Part shown: piece after piece, positions 47,442 to 55,598 of the stretch | Numbering within the stretch: position 1 is the stretch's first letter | Layout of the letters: each line of letters begins with the position of its first letter | Source of the DNA: Vibrio echinoideorum | Lineage (GTDB): Bacteria > Pseudomonadota > Gammaproteobacteria > Enterobacterales > Vibrionaceae | NCBI RefSeq assembly: GCF_024347455.1 | Contig: NZ_AP025483.1 | Span: forward strand, 620,001 to 684,000 | Direction: 5' to 3' | Length of the DNA: 64,000 bases | Translations under genes and position numbers: made by a program | Notes under the pieces: model-generated | Seen by the model: the letters and a program-made list of their open reading frames with translations, nothing else | The model's database searches: none | Told to the model about the DNA's origin: nothing

Positions 47442-47477
47442 TAGTGACAGTTCCACATAACACAGTTGGATAATATT

Positions 47478-47511
47478 AAAGCCGAATTGCTTCTAGCATT
47501 CGGCTTTTTTG
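47478..47511 (+). terminator. prfC terminator
   Basis: AAAGCCGAAT (47478-47487) pairs with ATTCGGCTTT (47498-47507), followed by Ts. Confidence 0.85.
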
Positions 47512-47547
47512 TTACACTAAGAGTACACCGTTTTGATGGAGTAAAGC

Positions 47548-48378
47548 GTGTTTGACCTCAATTTAGTAAAGCCATTTCTCTCTGTATATCAACAAAGATC
47601 GATCACCAAAGCTGCTGAATCATTAGGGCTAACTCAACCTGCAGTCAGTGCTGCAATCAAAAGGTTTGAAGCGGTCGTAGGCTATGCATTATTTGTTAGA
47701 GTGGGTCGCTCAATAGAACCAACCTCGATGGCGCACAAATTAGCAGGCCAACTGTCAAGTGCGTTAGAGTTGATGGAAGGTGCTGTATCTAGGAAGCGAG
47801 ACTTTACGGTTTACATCCCTGTTAACCTTCTCCATAAACTACCTATGCTCAATGGCGTTCAATTAGTTGAATCACCCATATCTGTCGATCATATAATTGA
47901 AGATATTCGATTGAATCGGGTCGACCTAGTTGTGGATACTGGTTTACCAAAGCAGGCGAGTCTAGAGTCTGAATTTGCGACTACTGACAGGATTATTCTT
48001 ATGAGTGACCCTGAAGTGAGTAAATTTGGTGAACGAATTTCCATGGAAGAGTTTCTTGCAGCACGGCATGTAACCTTGAAGCTACTGCGACAAGATACTC
48101 AAATTGTCGACTTCCTTTCTGAAAAGAGCTTTACTCGTGATGTGGCGATTGAAGTTCGAAACCTAACGAACTTAATCTTAGCAGTAAAAGGGACCGACTA
48201 TATTGCAGCTATCCCGGTTAGCATGATCCATTTAGCGAAAACTTTCGGTTTACAAATCCACGAACCTCCATTTGCGATGCGCCCGGTGGAATTCGAATTG
48301 TTCTACCACAAAAAGTATCAAACTAATGGGCAACACCAAGAATTACGAGAGAAGATAAAAGAGTTATTAAACAATTAG
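47548..48378 (+). CDS. LysR-family transcriptional regulator
   Basis: 276 residues. The GTG start at 47548 has GATGGAG 8 nt before it. The N-terminal winged helix-turn-helix (about 1-60) reads FLSVYQQRSITKAAESLGLTQ and AVSAAIKRFE. The substrate-binding part (about 85-275) is shorter and more divergent than usual. It lies in the accessory stretch after prfC and converges on, and overlaps by 4 bp, the gene of an unknown outer-membrane protein. Its target is unknown; the two neighbouring surface-protein genes are candidates only by position. Confidence 0.87.
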   Translation: MFDLNLVKPFLSVYQQRSITKAAESLGLTQPAVSAAIKRFEAVVGYALFVRVGRSIEPTSMAHKLAGQLSSALELMEGAVSRKRDFTVYIPVNLLHKLPMLNGVQLVESPISVDHIIEDIRLNRVDLVVDTGLPKQASLESEFATTDRIILMSDPEVSKFGERISMEEFLAARHVTLKLLRQDTQIVDFLSEKSFTRDVAIEVRNLTNLILAVKGTDYIAAIPVSMIHLAKTFGLQIHEPPFAMRPVEFELFYHKKYQTNGQHQELREKIKELLNN

Positions 48379-49064
48379 AAATCGAAGGCTAATCCGAATT
48401 CAACGTAATTATCGGCTTCAGGTCTTATGGTGTAAGTGACGGAAGGCTTTATGTATTTTAGGTTTATGAATGTAGCGACTTCGTAGTAGTGGGAGTTTTG
48501 TCTTGAACTCAACCTATCGAGGCTTCTATCTTGCCAGTGCCACTCATCGTCTTTAATGCCTATTTCTTGATTGTACTTAACAAGAAAGTCAGCATAGCTA
48601 ATAGGGCTCCACAGAAAGCCAGCACTATAGTCTATAGAATCTGCAGCTATTTTTTCTACGCATACATTTGACTTACAATACTCTTGATCAAAAGCGTAGT
48701 TGTAATTGATATCTCCGATTAAAGTCCAATTATCGTGGATTAGCTTTGCTACGAAAATACCGGTTGTAATCTCATCTTCACTGACTTTTAATGTGTTTTC
48801 AGTGTAGTACGTGTCCCCTTGCCAGAATGAATATCCCAACCCTGCTTGCCAGTAGTCTTGAGTATCAACCTCTCCAAAAACACGCAATTTATCATTGATT
48901 TGATAGTTTATATCAAGTGTGGCGACTGTCTTATCATTGTCTGGGCTTTGAGATAAGCTGACGGAAAAGATATCTGTAAAACGCTCAATAGATTCAACAA
49001 GGGTGTCATTTGCAGATGAATGAAAAGGAAAGGTGGAAGCAAGTATTAGTAGAAGGCGTTTCAT
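48375..49064 (-). CDS. Uncharacterised outer-membrane beta-barrel protein
   Basis: 229 residues with a probable signal peptide (1-18, cleaved near SSA-ND) and a C-terminal Phe (VEFGLAFDF), the signal for barrel assembly. The body alternates polar and hydrophobic residues in short strands rich in Tyr/Trp/Asp, such as TVATLDINYQIN, WQAGLGYSFWQ, LIGDINYNYAF and YYEVATFINLKY. Two Cys (CKSNVC) may form a disulfide in a surface loop. I do not recognise a specific family. Its gene is downstream of the repeat-protein gene in the same direction, but a terminator separates them. Confidence 0.75.
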   Translation of the reverse strand: MKRLLLILASTFPFHSSANDTLVESIERFTDIFSVSLSQSPDNDKTVATLDINYQINDKLRVFGEVDTQDYWQAGLGYSFWQGDTYYTENTLKVSEDEITTGIFVAKLIHDNWTLIGDINYNYAFDQEYCKSNVCVEKIAADSIDYSAGFLWSPISYADFLVKYNQEIGIKDDEWHWQDRSLDRLSSRQNSHYYEVATFINLKYIKPSVTYTIRPEADNYVEFGLAFDF

Positions 49065-49100
49065 AATTAAATTCCGAATCGCTTTCCTTAGCTAGTGAGT

Positions 49101-49137
49101 AAAAACACCCGATAATAGCGTTTACTATTATCGGGTG
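49101..49137 (-). terminator. Repeat-protein gene terminator
   Basis: CACCCGATAATAG (49106-49118) pairs perfectly with CTATTATCGGGTG (49125-49137). On the minus strand the 13-bp stem runs into TTTTT. Confidence 0.9.
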
Positions 49138-49160
49138 AGAGGATTTAACTTGGTTTTAGA

Positions 49161-51527
49161 TTAACCGCGTAAGCGTTGTTGAATGGCGGATTTAGCTTTT
49201 TGTAGTTTAGCTGGGTCAATGTTTTTGAGCTTGTTACGGTCGATAGACTTGATACGAGACTTGATTTCGTTGCCATCAATTGGTGTCACCACACCATTAG
49301 CGTTGATATGTACTAATTTTCCTTCTGTTGCTGTGTCACCACCTATTCGTACAATTTTGCTGCCATCAGTTTCATTATCGATAACTTTTACATCAAACTT
49401 TTTACCAGCCTCTGAGTTATAAGGGTTCACAGTAAGTTGACCATCTTTGTATTCTAGATATGCAACTTCTTCACCGTTAACAGAGAAGTATCCGTAATGA
49501 CCTTGTTCTTCTTCACGAACACCAGATACTTGGTAGTGATTGTTTTCCATACCACCATCGATGCTTGGCAGTTCATTATCTGGAGTGCCAGGTTTGCCCC
49601 AACCTAAGTCAGCAGACTTGATAGCATCAGCAACACGGTCGCCAGAGATGATTTGAGCCATGCCGTTTTCAGCGATATGAACTAGAGAGAGCTCACCACC
49701 ATTACTGATAACGTAGTACTCAGTGCCACCCATTTGAATGCCAGACATTACTTGCCCATCATTACCAGTAATGACATAACCGTTGTTTACTTTAGAAATT
49801 GTGCCGACCGTTTCGCCGTTAACGATAACTTGATCGCCAATAACAGCCACTGCATTTTGCCCCCAGTCACCTTCGCCGTATTCAGGAAGGTCATTGTCTG
49901 GTGTGCCTGGTTTGCCCCAACCCAAGTCAGCAGACTTGATAGCATCAGCAACACGGTCGCCAGAGATGATTTGAGCCATGCCGTTTTCAGCGATATGAAC
50001 TAGAGAGAGCTCACCACCATTACTGATAACGTAGTACTCAGTGCCACCCATTTGAATGCCAGACATTACTTGCCCATCATTACCAGTAATGACATAACCG
50101 TTGTTTACTTTAGAAATTGTGCCGACCGTTTCGCCGTTAACGATAACTTGGTCGCCAATAACAGCCACTGCATTTTGCCCCCAGTCACCTTCGCCGTATT
50201 CAGGAAGGTCATTGTCTGGTGTGCCTGGTTTGCCCCAACCCAAGTCAGCAGACTTGATAGCATCAGCAACACGGTCGCCAGAGATGATTTGAGCCATGCC
50301 GTTTTCAGCGATATGAACTAGAGAGAGCTCACCACCATTACTGATAACGTAGTACTCAGTGCCACCCATTTGAATGCCAGACATTACTTGCCCATCATTA
50401 CCAGTAATGACATAACCGTTGTTTACTTTAGAAATTGTGCCGACCGTTTCGCCGTTAACGATAACTTGGTCGCCAATAACAGCCACTGCATTTTGCCCCC
50501 AGTCACCTTCGCCGTATTCAGGAAGGTCATTGTCTGGTGTGCCTGGTTTGCCCCAACCCAAGTCAGCAGACTTGATAGCATCAGCAACACGGTCGCCAGA
50601 GATGATTTGAGCCATGCCGTTTTCAGCGATATGAACTAGAGAGAGCTCACCACCATTACTGATAACGTAGTACTCAGTGCCACCCATTTGAATGCCAGAC
50701 ATTACTTGCCCATCATTACCAGTAATGACATAACCGTTGTTTACTTTAGAAATTGTGCCGACCGTTTCGCCGTTAACGATAACTTGGTCGCCAATAACAG
50801 CCACTGCATTTTGCCCCCAGTCACCTTCGCCGTATTCAGGAAGGTCATTGTCTGGTGTGCCTGGTTTGCCCCAACCCAAGTCAGCAGACTTGATAGCATC
50901 AGCAACACGGTCGCCAGAGATGATTTGAGCCATGCCGTTTTCAGCGATATGAACTAGAGAGAGCTCACCACCATTACTGATAACGTAGTACTCAGTGCCA
51001 CCCATTTGAATGCCAGACATTACTTGCCCATCATTACCAGTAATGACATAACCGTTGTTTACTTTAGAAATTGTGCCGACCGTTTCGCCGTTAACGATAA
51101 CTTGGTCGCCAATAACAGCCACTGCATTTTGCCCCCAGTCACCTTCGCCGTATTCAGGGAGGTCATTGTCTGGGGTAATGTATACGGGGAATGAAGGAGT
51201 AGCTTCGTCAGTATCAGAAGATGAACTCGAACTACTTGAAAACAACCCCGCTACTAATGCTGCGGAAGCTGCACCAACAGCTGCCCAAGTACCATTCGAT
51301 TGTTTCTCGTAGGTCACGTCATCGACAGTAGCTGTCGTGCCTGGAGTTGCATTGGCATATTGTTCGTTTAACTTATACTGGACAGAAGCATCGATAGCGC
51401 TTATCTGCCCGTCAATAAGTTGAAGTGTTTGCTGGTTAGCTAGTTCTACGTCAACTTGAGGTGCAGAAGCAAAAACAGGTGCTGCTAATATGCTAGAAAT
51501 TGAAATGGCTAAGAGTGATGCTTTCAT
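49161..51527 (-). CDS. Secreted tandem-repeat protein (five 106-residue repeats)
   Basis: 788 residues from MKASLLAIS at 51527 (an upstream in-frame Met would precede the signal peptide by 32 residues). Signal peptide 1-22, a segment of about 60 residues, the hydrophobic AASAALVAGLF, a polyserine run (97-104), then five almost identical 106-residue repeats (118-647). Each starts TPDNDLPEYGEGDWGQNAV and ends ADAIKSADLGWGKPG. Residues 648-788 hold a diverged sixth copy (VNGEEVAYLE, LVHINANG, IKSRIKSID) and a basic tail ending QQRLRG. Repeats look like small beta-rich extracellular domains. There is no LPxTG, autotransporter barrel or type I secretion signal that I can see. Surface or matrix role is an inference. 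Confidence 0.85.
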   Translation of the reverse strand: MKASLLAISISSILAAPVFASAPQVDVELANQQTLQLIDGQISAIDASVQYKLNEQYANATPGTTATVDDVTYEKQSNGTWAAVGAASAALVAGLFSSSSSSSSDTDEATPSFPVYITPDNDLPEYGEGDWGQNAVAVIGDQVIVNGETVGTISKVNNGYVITGNDGQVMSGIQMGGTEYYVISNGGELSLVHIAENGMAQIISGDRVADAIKSADLGWGKPGTPDNDLPEYGEGDWGQNAVAVIGDQVIVNGETVGTISKVNNGYVITGNDGQVMSGIQMGGTEYYVISNGGELSLVHIAENGMAQIISGDRVADAIKSADLGWGKPGTPDNDLPEYGEGDWGQNAVAVIGDQVIVNGETVGTISKVNNGYVITGNDGQVMSGIQMGGTEYYVISNGGELSLVHIAENGMAQIISGDRVADAIKSADLGWGKPGTPDNDLPEYGEGDWGQNAVAVIGDQVIVNGETVGTISKVNNGYVITGNDGQVMSGIQMGGTEYYVISNGGELSLVHIAENGMAQIISGDRVADAIKSADLGWGKPGTPDNDLPEYGEGDWGQNAVAVIGDQVIVNGETVGTISKVNNGYVITGNDGQVMSGIQMGGTEYYVISNGGELSLVHIAENGMAQIISGDRVADAIKSADLGWGKPGTPDNELPSIDGGMENNHYQVSGVREEEQGHYGYFSVNGEEVAYLEYKDGQLTVNPYNSEAGKKFDVKVIDNETDGSKIVRIGGDTATEGKLVHINANGVVTPIDGNEIKSRIKSIDRNKLKNIDPAKLQKAKSAIQQRLRG
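49587..51176 (-). repeat. Five tandem 318-bp coding repeats
   Basis: Exact 318-bp periodicity from 51176 down to 49587. Copies differ at only a handful of bases: the copy nearest the N-terminus has GGGAGG where the others have GGAAGG, and the last copy has TTGATC for TTGGTC and a few silent changes at its end. Such near-identity over 1.6 kb points to recent expansion or continuous homogenisation. Confidence 0.97.
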
Positions 51528-51771
51528 AAAGTAGGATCTCGTTATTGAATGGAGCGTCTTGCTATCAATGCCTCCTTGGCAAGTGCGTTTATTATTCGCT
51601 GTGGTGAGATTTTCTACAAGCAAGCCAGCTAGTGTTGATGTATAAATCTAATTTATGTTTTTACGGTTTTAAGGTTGTTTGTTGAGCTTTAATGTAATTT
51701 GTATGTGTAGTTTTGATGCTTTGTTTTATGTATTTTTTTTTGTGAGCGTTAAGACAAGACTTGAGGTAAGT

Positions 51772-51927
51772 ATGTTGGGTTGGATAAAAGCTTGGATTAA
51801 GAAATACGATAAGTGGTGTGAAGAGCTTGGTTTAACGCCTGAGAACAAGCGCAGTTGTGTTGCTTATCGTCGTGATCCTCAAGGTAAACAAACAGAGAGT
51901 AGGGAAGATGACACAGCAAATAAATGA
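51772..51927 (+). CDS. DUF5363-like small protein (51 aa)
   Basis: A short protein starting MLGWIKAWIKKYDKWCEELG after GAGGTAAG, with the pattern LTPENKRSCVAYRRDP and a hydrophilic tail. I recall this pattern as the DUF5363 family of small Vibrio proteins; that assignment is from memory. An N-terminal amphipathic helix and two cysteines are visible. It overlaps the TatD-family gene by 20 bp in another frame, suggesting co-translation. Function unknown. Confidence 0.7.
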   Translation: MLGWIKAWIKKYDKWCEELGLTPENKRSCVAYRRDPQGKQTESREDDTANK

Positions 51928-52720
51928 CTTTCCGCTGTTTGATACTCATTGCCATGCGGATTTTGAGGCTTTTGAGCAAGGTTATACACCGGATCAAAGT
52001 ATTGATAGCTATCTTAAAGAAGCGAAACAAGCGCAAGTCGAAAAGTTAATCATCCCTTCTATTGGCCAAAGTAACTGGAGGAAGCTCGATAAAATCGCCA
52101 AATCTTACTCTAATGTTTACTACGCCTTAGGTTTCCATCCTTACTTTTTAGAGCAAGCCAATGACGAGCAATTCTCAGATCTTCGCCAATTACTCTCATC
52201 AAAAAACAGTCAATGCGTTGCGATAGGAGAGTGTGGTCTCGACTTTTTTGTCGATGTCGAGCGGGAGAAGCAAGAGCGCTTTTTTATCCAACAAATGGAG
52301 CTAGCGAAGGCATTTGAGCTGCCTTTGATCATCCATGAGAGGAAGTCTTATAACCGACTCATTGAACTATTAAAGCAGCACAAGTTCACTTTTGGTGGGG
52401 TGATTCACGGTTTTTCTGGGAGTGAGCAGCAAGCTTTGGCGTGGATCAAGCTCGGTTTCTATATTGGTGTCGGTGGAACGATTACTTACCCAAGAGCACA
52501 AAAAACACGCACAACCATCGCAAAACTGCCTCTTGAATGCTTGGTATTGGAAACGGATGCTCCGGACATGCCCATGTATGGAAACCAAGGAAATGTTAAT
52601 CATTCCAAACATTTAGTTACGATCTTAAATGAACTATTTTTGCTTAGAAAAGAGCCAAAGCAATCGGTTGCAGCGCAAATTTGGCAAAATAGCCATCGTG
52701 CATTCGGTATATGTGAATAA
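51908..52720 (+). CDS. TatD-family metal-dependent hydrolase (YjjV-like)
   Basis: 270 residues of the TatD/amidohydrolase TIM-barrel. Metal ligands appear as FDTHCHADF (the HxH pair near residue 12), GECGLDF (Glu), IHERKS, IHGFSGS and LETDAPDMP (Asp). Family members are Mg2+-dependent DNases or deoxyribonucleases acting in DNA repair, and YjjV is the closest E. coli type by N-terminal pattern. It starts inside the end of the small DUF5363-like gene and is followed by the nupC promoter region. Confidence 0.88.
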   Translation: MTQQINDFPLFDTHCHADFEAFEQGYTPDQSIDSYLKEAKQAQVEKLIIPSIGQSNWRKLDKIAKSYSNVYYALGFHPYFLEQANDEQFSDLRQLLSSKNSQCVAIGECGLDFFVDVEREKQERFFIQQMELAKAFELPLIIHERKSYNRLIELLKQHKFTFGGVIHGFSGSEQQALAWIKLGFYIGVGGTITYPRAQKTRTTIAKLPLECLVLETDAPDMPMYGNQGNVNHSKHLVTILNELFLLRKEPKQSVAAQIWQNSHRAFGICE

Positions 52721-52764
52721 AATCGAAGGTTTTTGTTTATCGTTTGCGTAAATTGCACTGAGCT

Positions 52765-52859
52765 TGTGATTTGGTTCACATTTGCGTGTGAATGGTACAT
52801 GAATCTTGTACGAAAGTGTGAGGACGGCATTACTTTATTAGTGGTCGCATGAGTATAAT
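52765..52859 (+). promoter_or_regulatory. nupC promoter with three CRP-like sites
   Basis: TGTGATTTGGTTCACA (52765-52780) is a full-consensus CRP site. Two weaker sites share the TGTGA half: TGTGAATGGTACATGA (52787-52802) and TGTGAGGACGGCATTA (52817-52832). With TATAAT at 52854-52859 and a start near 52866, the centres fall near -93.5, -71.5 and -41.5. No good -35 is seen, so activation is probably required. Confidence 0.7.
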
Positions 52860-52924
52860 TGCCTCCGCTTTATAGCCCCATTTTGTAACACGCCAATAAA
52901 TAACTAATAAGGAAGTCATAAACT

Positions 52925-54187
52925 ATGAGCCTGTTTATGAGCCTCGTCGGAATGGTTGCACTGATTGCAATCGCAGTACTACTATCCGACAACCGCAAAG
53001 CAATTAATATCAGAACAGTGGGTGGCGCTTTCGCTATCCAATTCGCACTTGGTGCATTCGTACTTTACATCCCTTGGGGTCGTGATCTACTTGCAGGTTT
53101 CTCTGCTGGTGTAGCAAACGTGATCGACTACGGTAAAGATGGTACTGGCTTCCTATTTGGTAGCCTTGTTAACTTCTCAGTTGACGGTATCGGTTTCATC
53201 TTTGCATTCCAAGTTCTACCAACACTAATCTTCTTCTCTGCTCTTATCTCTGTACTTTACTACATTGGTGCGATGCAAGTTGTAATCAAGGTTCTTGGTG
53301 GTGGTCTTCAGAAAGCTCTAGGTACTTCTCGCGCCGAGTCAATGTCTGCAGCAGCAAACATTTTCGTTGGTCAAACTGAAGCACCTCTAGTAGTTCGTCC
53401 ATTTGTTCCTAAAATGACTAACTCTGAACTATTCGCAGTAATGTGTGGTGGTTTAGCATCTGTTGCTGGTGGTGTACTAGCGGGTTACGCATCTATGGGT
53501 GTACCTCTAGAGTACCTAGTAGCAGCGTCATTCATGGCAGCACCTGGTGGTCTACTATTCGCTAAAATCATCAAACCTGAAACTGATGAAGTTGACGAGA
53601 ACCTAGGTTCAGACATCGACGGTGGCGACGACAAGCCTGCTAACGTTATCGATGCAGCTGCTGGCGGTGCGTCAGTTGGTCTACAACTAGCACTTAACGT
53701 TGGTGCAATGCTACTAGCATTCATCGGTCTAATCGCTCTTATCAACGGTATCCTAGGTGGCATCGGTGGTTGGTTCGGTATGGAAAACCTAACTCTAGAA
53801 CTTCTTCTAGGTTGGATCTTCGCACCGTTAGCATTCATCATTGGTGTTCCATGGGAAGAAGCAACTATTGCTGGTTCTTTCATTGGTCAGAAGACAGTTG
53901 TTAACGAATTCGTTGCATACCTAAACTTCGTACCATACATCGGTGACAACGCTCAAATCGTTGAAGCGACTGGTCAAGTAATGTCTGTTAAGACTCAAGC
54001 AATTATCTCGTTCGCTCTATGTGGTTTCGCAAACCTTTCTTCAATTGCGATTCTTCTAGGTGGTCTAGGTGGTATTGCTCCAAACCGTCGTCACGACATC
54101 GCACGTATGGGTGTTAAAGCGGTTGTAGCTGGTACTCTATCTAACCTGATGGCAGCAACAATTGCTGGCTTCTTCCTGTCTTTCTAA
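52925..54187 (+). CDS. nupC: Concentrative nucleoside transporter (NupC/vcCNT type)
   Basis: A 420-residue inner-membrane Na+-coupled nucleoside importer. The sequence is very close in pattern to V. cholerae vcCNT, whose crystal structure is known. The two hairpin signature motifs are visible: GQTEAPLVVRPF (about residue 157) and NEFVAYLNF, together with AAANIF before the first and FALCGFANLSSIAI in the last third. These hold the nucleobase, ribose and Na+. It lies directly upstream of the deo genes, so imported nucleosides feed deoCABD. A strong GAAA-loop terminator ends it. Confidence 0.94.
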   Translation: MSLFMSLVGMVALIAIAVLLSDNRKAINIRTVGGAFAIQFALGAFVLYIPWGRDLLAGFSAGVANVIDYGKDGTGFLFGSLVNFSVDGIGFIFAFQVLPTLIFFSALISVLYYIGAMQVVIKVLGGGLQKALGTSRAESMSAAANIFVGQTEAPLVVRPFVPKMTNSELFAVMCGGLASVAGGVLAGYASMGVPLEYLVAASFMAAPGGLLFAKIIKPETDEVDENLGSDIDGGDDKPANVIDAAAGGASVGLQLALNVGAMLLAFIGLIALINGILGGIGGWFGMENLTLELLLGWIFAPLAFIIGVPWEEATIAGSFIGQKTVVNEFVAYLNFVPYIGDNAQIVEATGQVMSVKTQAIISFALCGFANLSSIAILLGGLGGIAPNRRHDIARMGVKAVVAGTLSNLMAATIAGFFLSF

Positions 54188-54225
54188 TCAGTTAGAAATC
54201 GATATATAGACGCCATAATAATATC

Positions 54226-54259
54226 GCCCCGTAGCAAGAAATTGCTGCGGGGCTTTTTT
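54226..54259 (+). terminator. nupC terminator
   Basis: GCCCCGTAGCAA (54226-54237) pairs with TTGCTGCGGGGC (54242-54253, one G-U) closed by a GAAA tetraloop, then six Ts. Confidence 0.92.
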
Positions 54260-54399
54260 GTTTTTGGGCCTAGTGATTTTGAGCATTAGCATGAGTGAAT
54301 GCTTGGAGTCGAAAATGGGTCTAGAATGTTTTTTTGAGATACAAACCGTTTGCGTTCTAAGGAGCACTACAATTTATTGATGGATACCTATAATGTATA

Positions 54400-54535
54400 A
54401 GCTTAAGGGACAGGATGTCTCTTGTTGGCAAGAAAGTAACTGCTTGGATTTATCTAAAGGTTATTCTTCTGGGATTAAGCCAAACTTAGCGATACGCTAT
54501 AGATGTTAGACACAACATGACTGATTTGTTGTGCC
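54400..54535 (+). ncRNA. Candidate structured RNA between nupC and deoC
   Basis: No ORF explains this stretch, which carries several compatible helices. AAGGGACA/TGTCTCTT closes a GGA loop (54405-54423). TTGGC/GCCAA (54425-54429, 54479-54483) encloses a long hairpin with AAGAA/TTCTT, TAAC/GTTA and TTGGAT/ATCTAA stacked (54430-54468). TAGCG/CGCTA follows (54488-54500), then CACAACA/TGTTGTG (54511-54533). A TATAAT at 54389-54394 lies just before but without a good -35. It could be a leader element of deoC, an independent small RNA or decayed sequence. I do not recognise a known riboswitch. Confidence 0.35.
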
Positions 54536-54710
54536 ATAGACCAAACTGGTACTGTGCGGTGACAAGGATTGCAATTGATAGCGAAAGTTATCAAGTCTTC
54601 AGGGAACCAAGTCCGTTCATTTGTGACTACTGAGCATTACTAAAATATCCATCTATACTGGATGGGTGGCGAAGTAGTTAACTATTTGAATATATTGATC
54701 GGAGATAGAA
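54536..54710 (+). promoter_or_regulatory. deoC upstream region
   Basis: A -10 candidate TATACT (54654-54659) is preceded by a CRP-like half site TGTGA (54622-54626). TTGCAATTG near 54570 resembles a CytR-type half motif. The ribosome site is CGGAGATAG. Regulation by CRP/CytR is expected for deo genes, but the sites here are weak. Confidence 0.35.
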
Positions 54711-55487
54711 ATGAGCGATTTAAAAGCAGCAGCTCTACGTGCACTTAAACTTATGGACCTAACGACGCTAAATGATGACGATACTACTGAAAAAGTAGTG
54801 GCGCTTTGTCATGACGCGAAGACTGCAGTTGGTAACACCGCTGCAATCTGTATTTACCCTCGCTTCATCCCAGCCGCTAAGAAGGCGTTGCGTGAGCAAG
54901 GTACTCCAGAAGTACGCATCGCGACTGTAACTAACTTCCCTCATGGTAATGACGACATCGAAATTGCTGTTGCAGAAACGAAAGCAGCGGTAGCGTACGG
55001 AGCAGACGAAGTTGACGTAGTATTCCCATACCGTGCTCTTATTGCTGGCAACGAAGAAGTTGGCTTTGAGCTAGTTAAGCAATGTAAAGCCGCTTGTGGT
55101 GACATCACGCTTAAAGTGATCATCGAAACTGGTGAGCTAAAAGAAGAAGCACTGATCAAGAAAGCTTCTCAGATCTGTATCGAAGCAGGTGCAGACTTCA
55201 TCAAAACTTCAACAGGTAAAGTGCCAGTAAACGCGACTCCTGAATTCGCGCGCATGATGCTTGAAGTTATTCGTGACATGGGCGTGGCTAAAACTGTTGG
55301 TTTCAAACCAGCTGGTGGCGTACGTACAGCTGAAGATGCTCAAGCTTACCTAGCAATGGCTGATGAGCTACTAGGCGCTGAATGGGCAGACAACATGCAC
55401 TACCGTTTTGGTGCTTCAAGCCTACTAACTAACCTTCTTAATACATTAGAAGTGACAGACCAGACTGCTGATCCAGCAGCATACTAA
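54711..55487 (+). CDS. deoC: Deoxyribose-phosphate aldolase
   Basis: 258 residues (E. coli 259). A TIM-barrel class-I aldolase splitting 2-deoxyribose-5-P into acetaldehyde and glyceraldehyde-3-P. The Schiff-base Lys165 is in DFIKTSTGK, matching E. coli Lys167, with the second catalytic Lys in [11 protein letters not shown]. First gene of deoCABD, with a 111-bp gap before deoA. Confidence 0.97.
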   Translation: MSDLKAAALRALKLMDLTTLNDDDTTEKVVALCHDAKTAVGNTAAICIYPRFIPAAKKALREQGTPEVRIATVTNFPHGNDDIEIAVAETKAAVAYGADEVDVVFPYRALIAGNEEVGFELVKQCKAACGDITLKVIIETGELKEEALIKKASQICIEAGADFIKTSTGKVPVNATPEFARMMLEVIRDMGVAKTVGFKPAGGVRTAEDAQAYLAMADELLGAEWADNMHYRFGASSLLTNLLNTLEVTDQTADPAAY

Positions 55488-55598
55488 TTTACCCATTCGG
55501 GTATATAACAATTAAGTCTGTTTGATGGAGTGGCGTTAAGTCACTCCATATTACCTCTTTCCCTACACACCATACTCACTAGAGTTTGGGAGGCACTA

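Noticed and set aside
49587..51176. CRISPR-like direct repeats
   Set aside because: Unit length is 318 bp, contiguous, in frame with a coding gene, without spacers or cas genes.
49734..51194. Series of identical 89-residue plus-strand ORFs every 318 bp
   Set aside because: They are the antisense shadow of the repeat-protein gene; the minus-strand frame has a signal peptide, terminator and protein-like repeats.
54188..54710. Small protein genes in the nupC-deoC gap
   Set aside because: No ORF with a plausible ribosome site and protein-like composition was found; the stretch is better described by hairpins.
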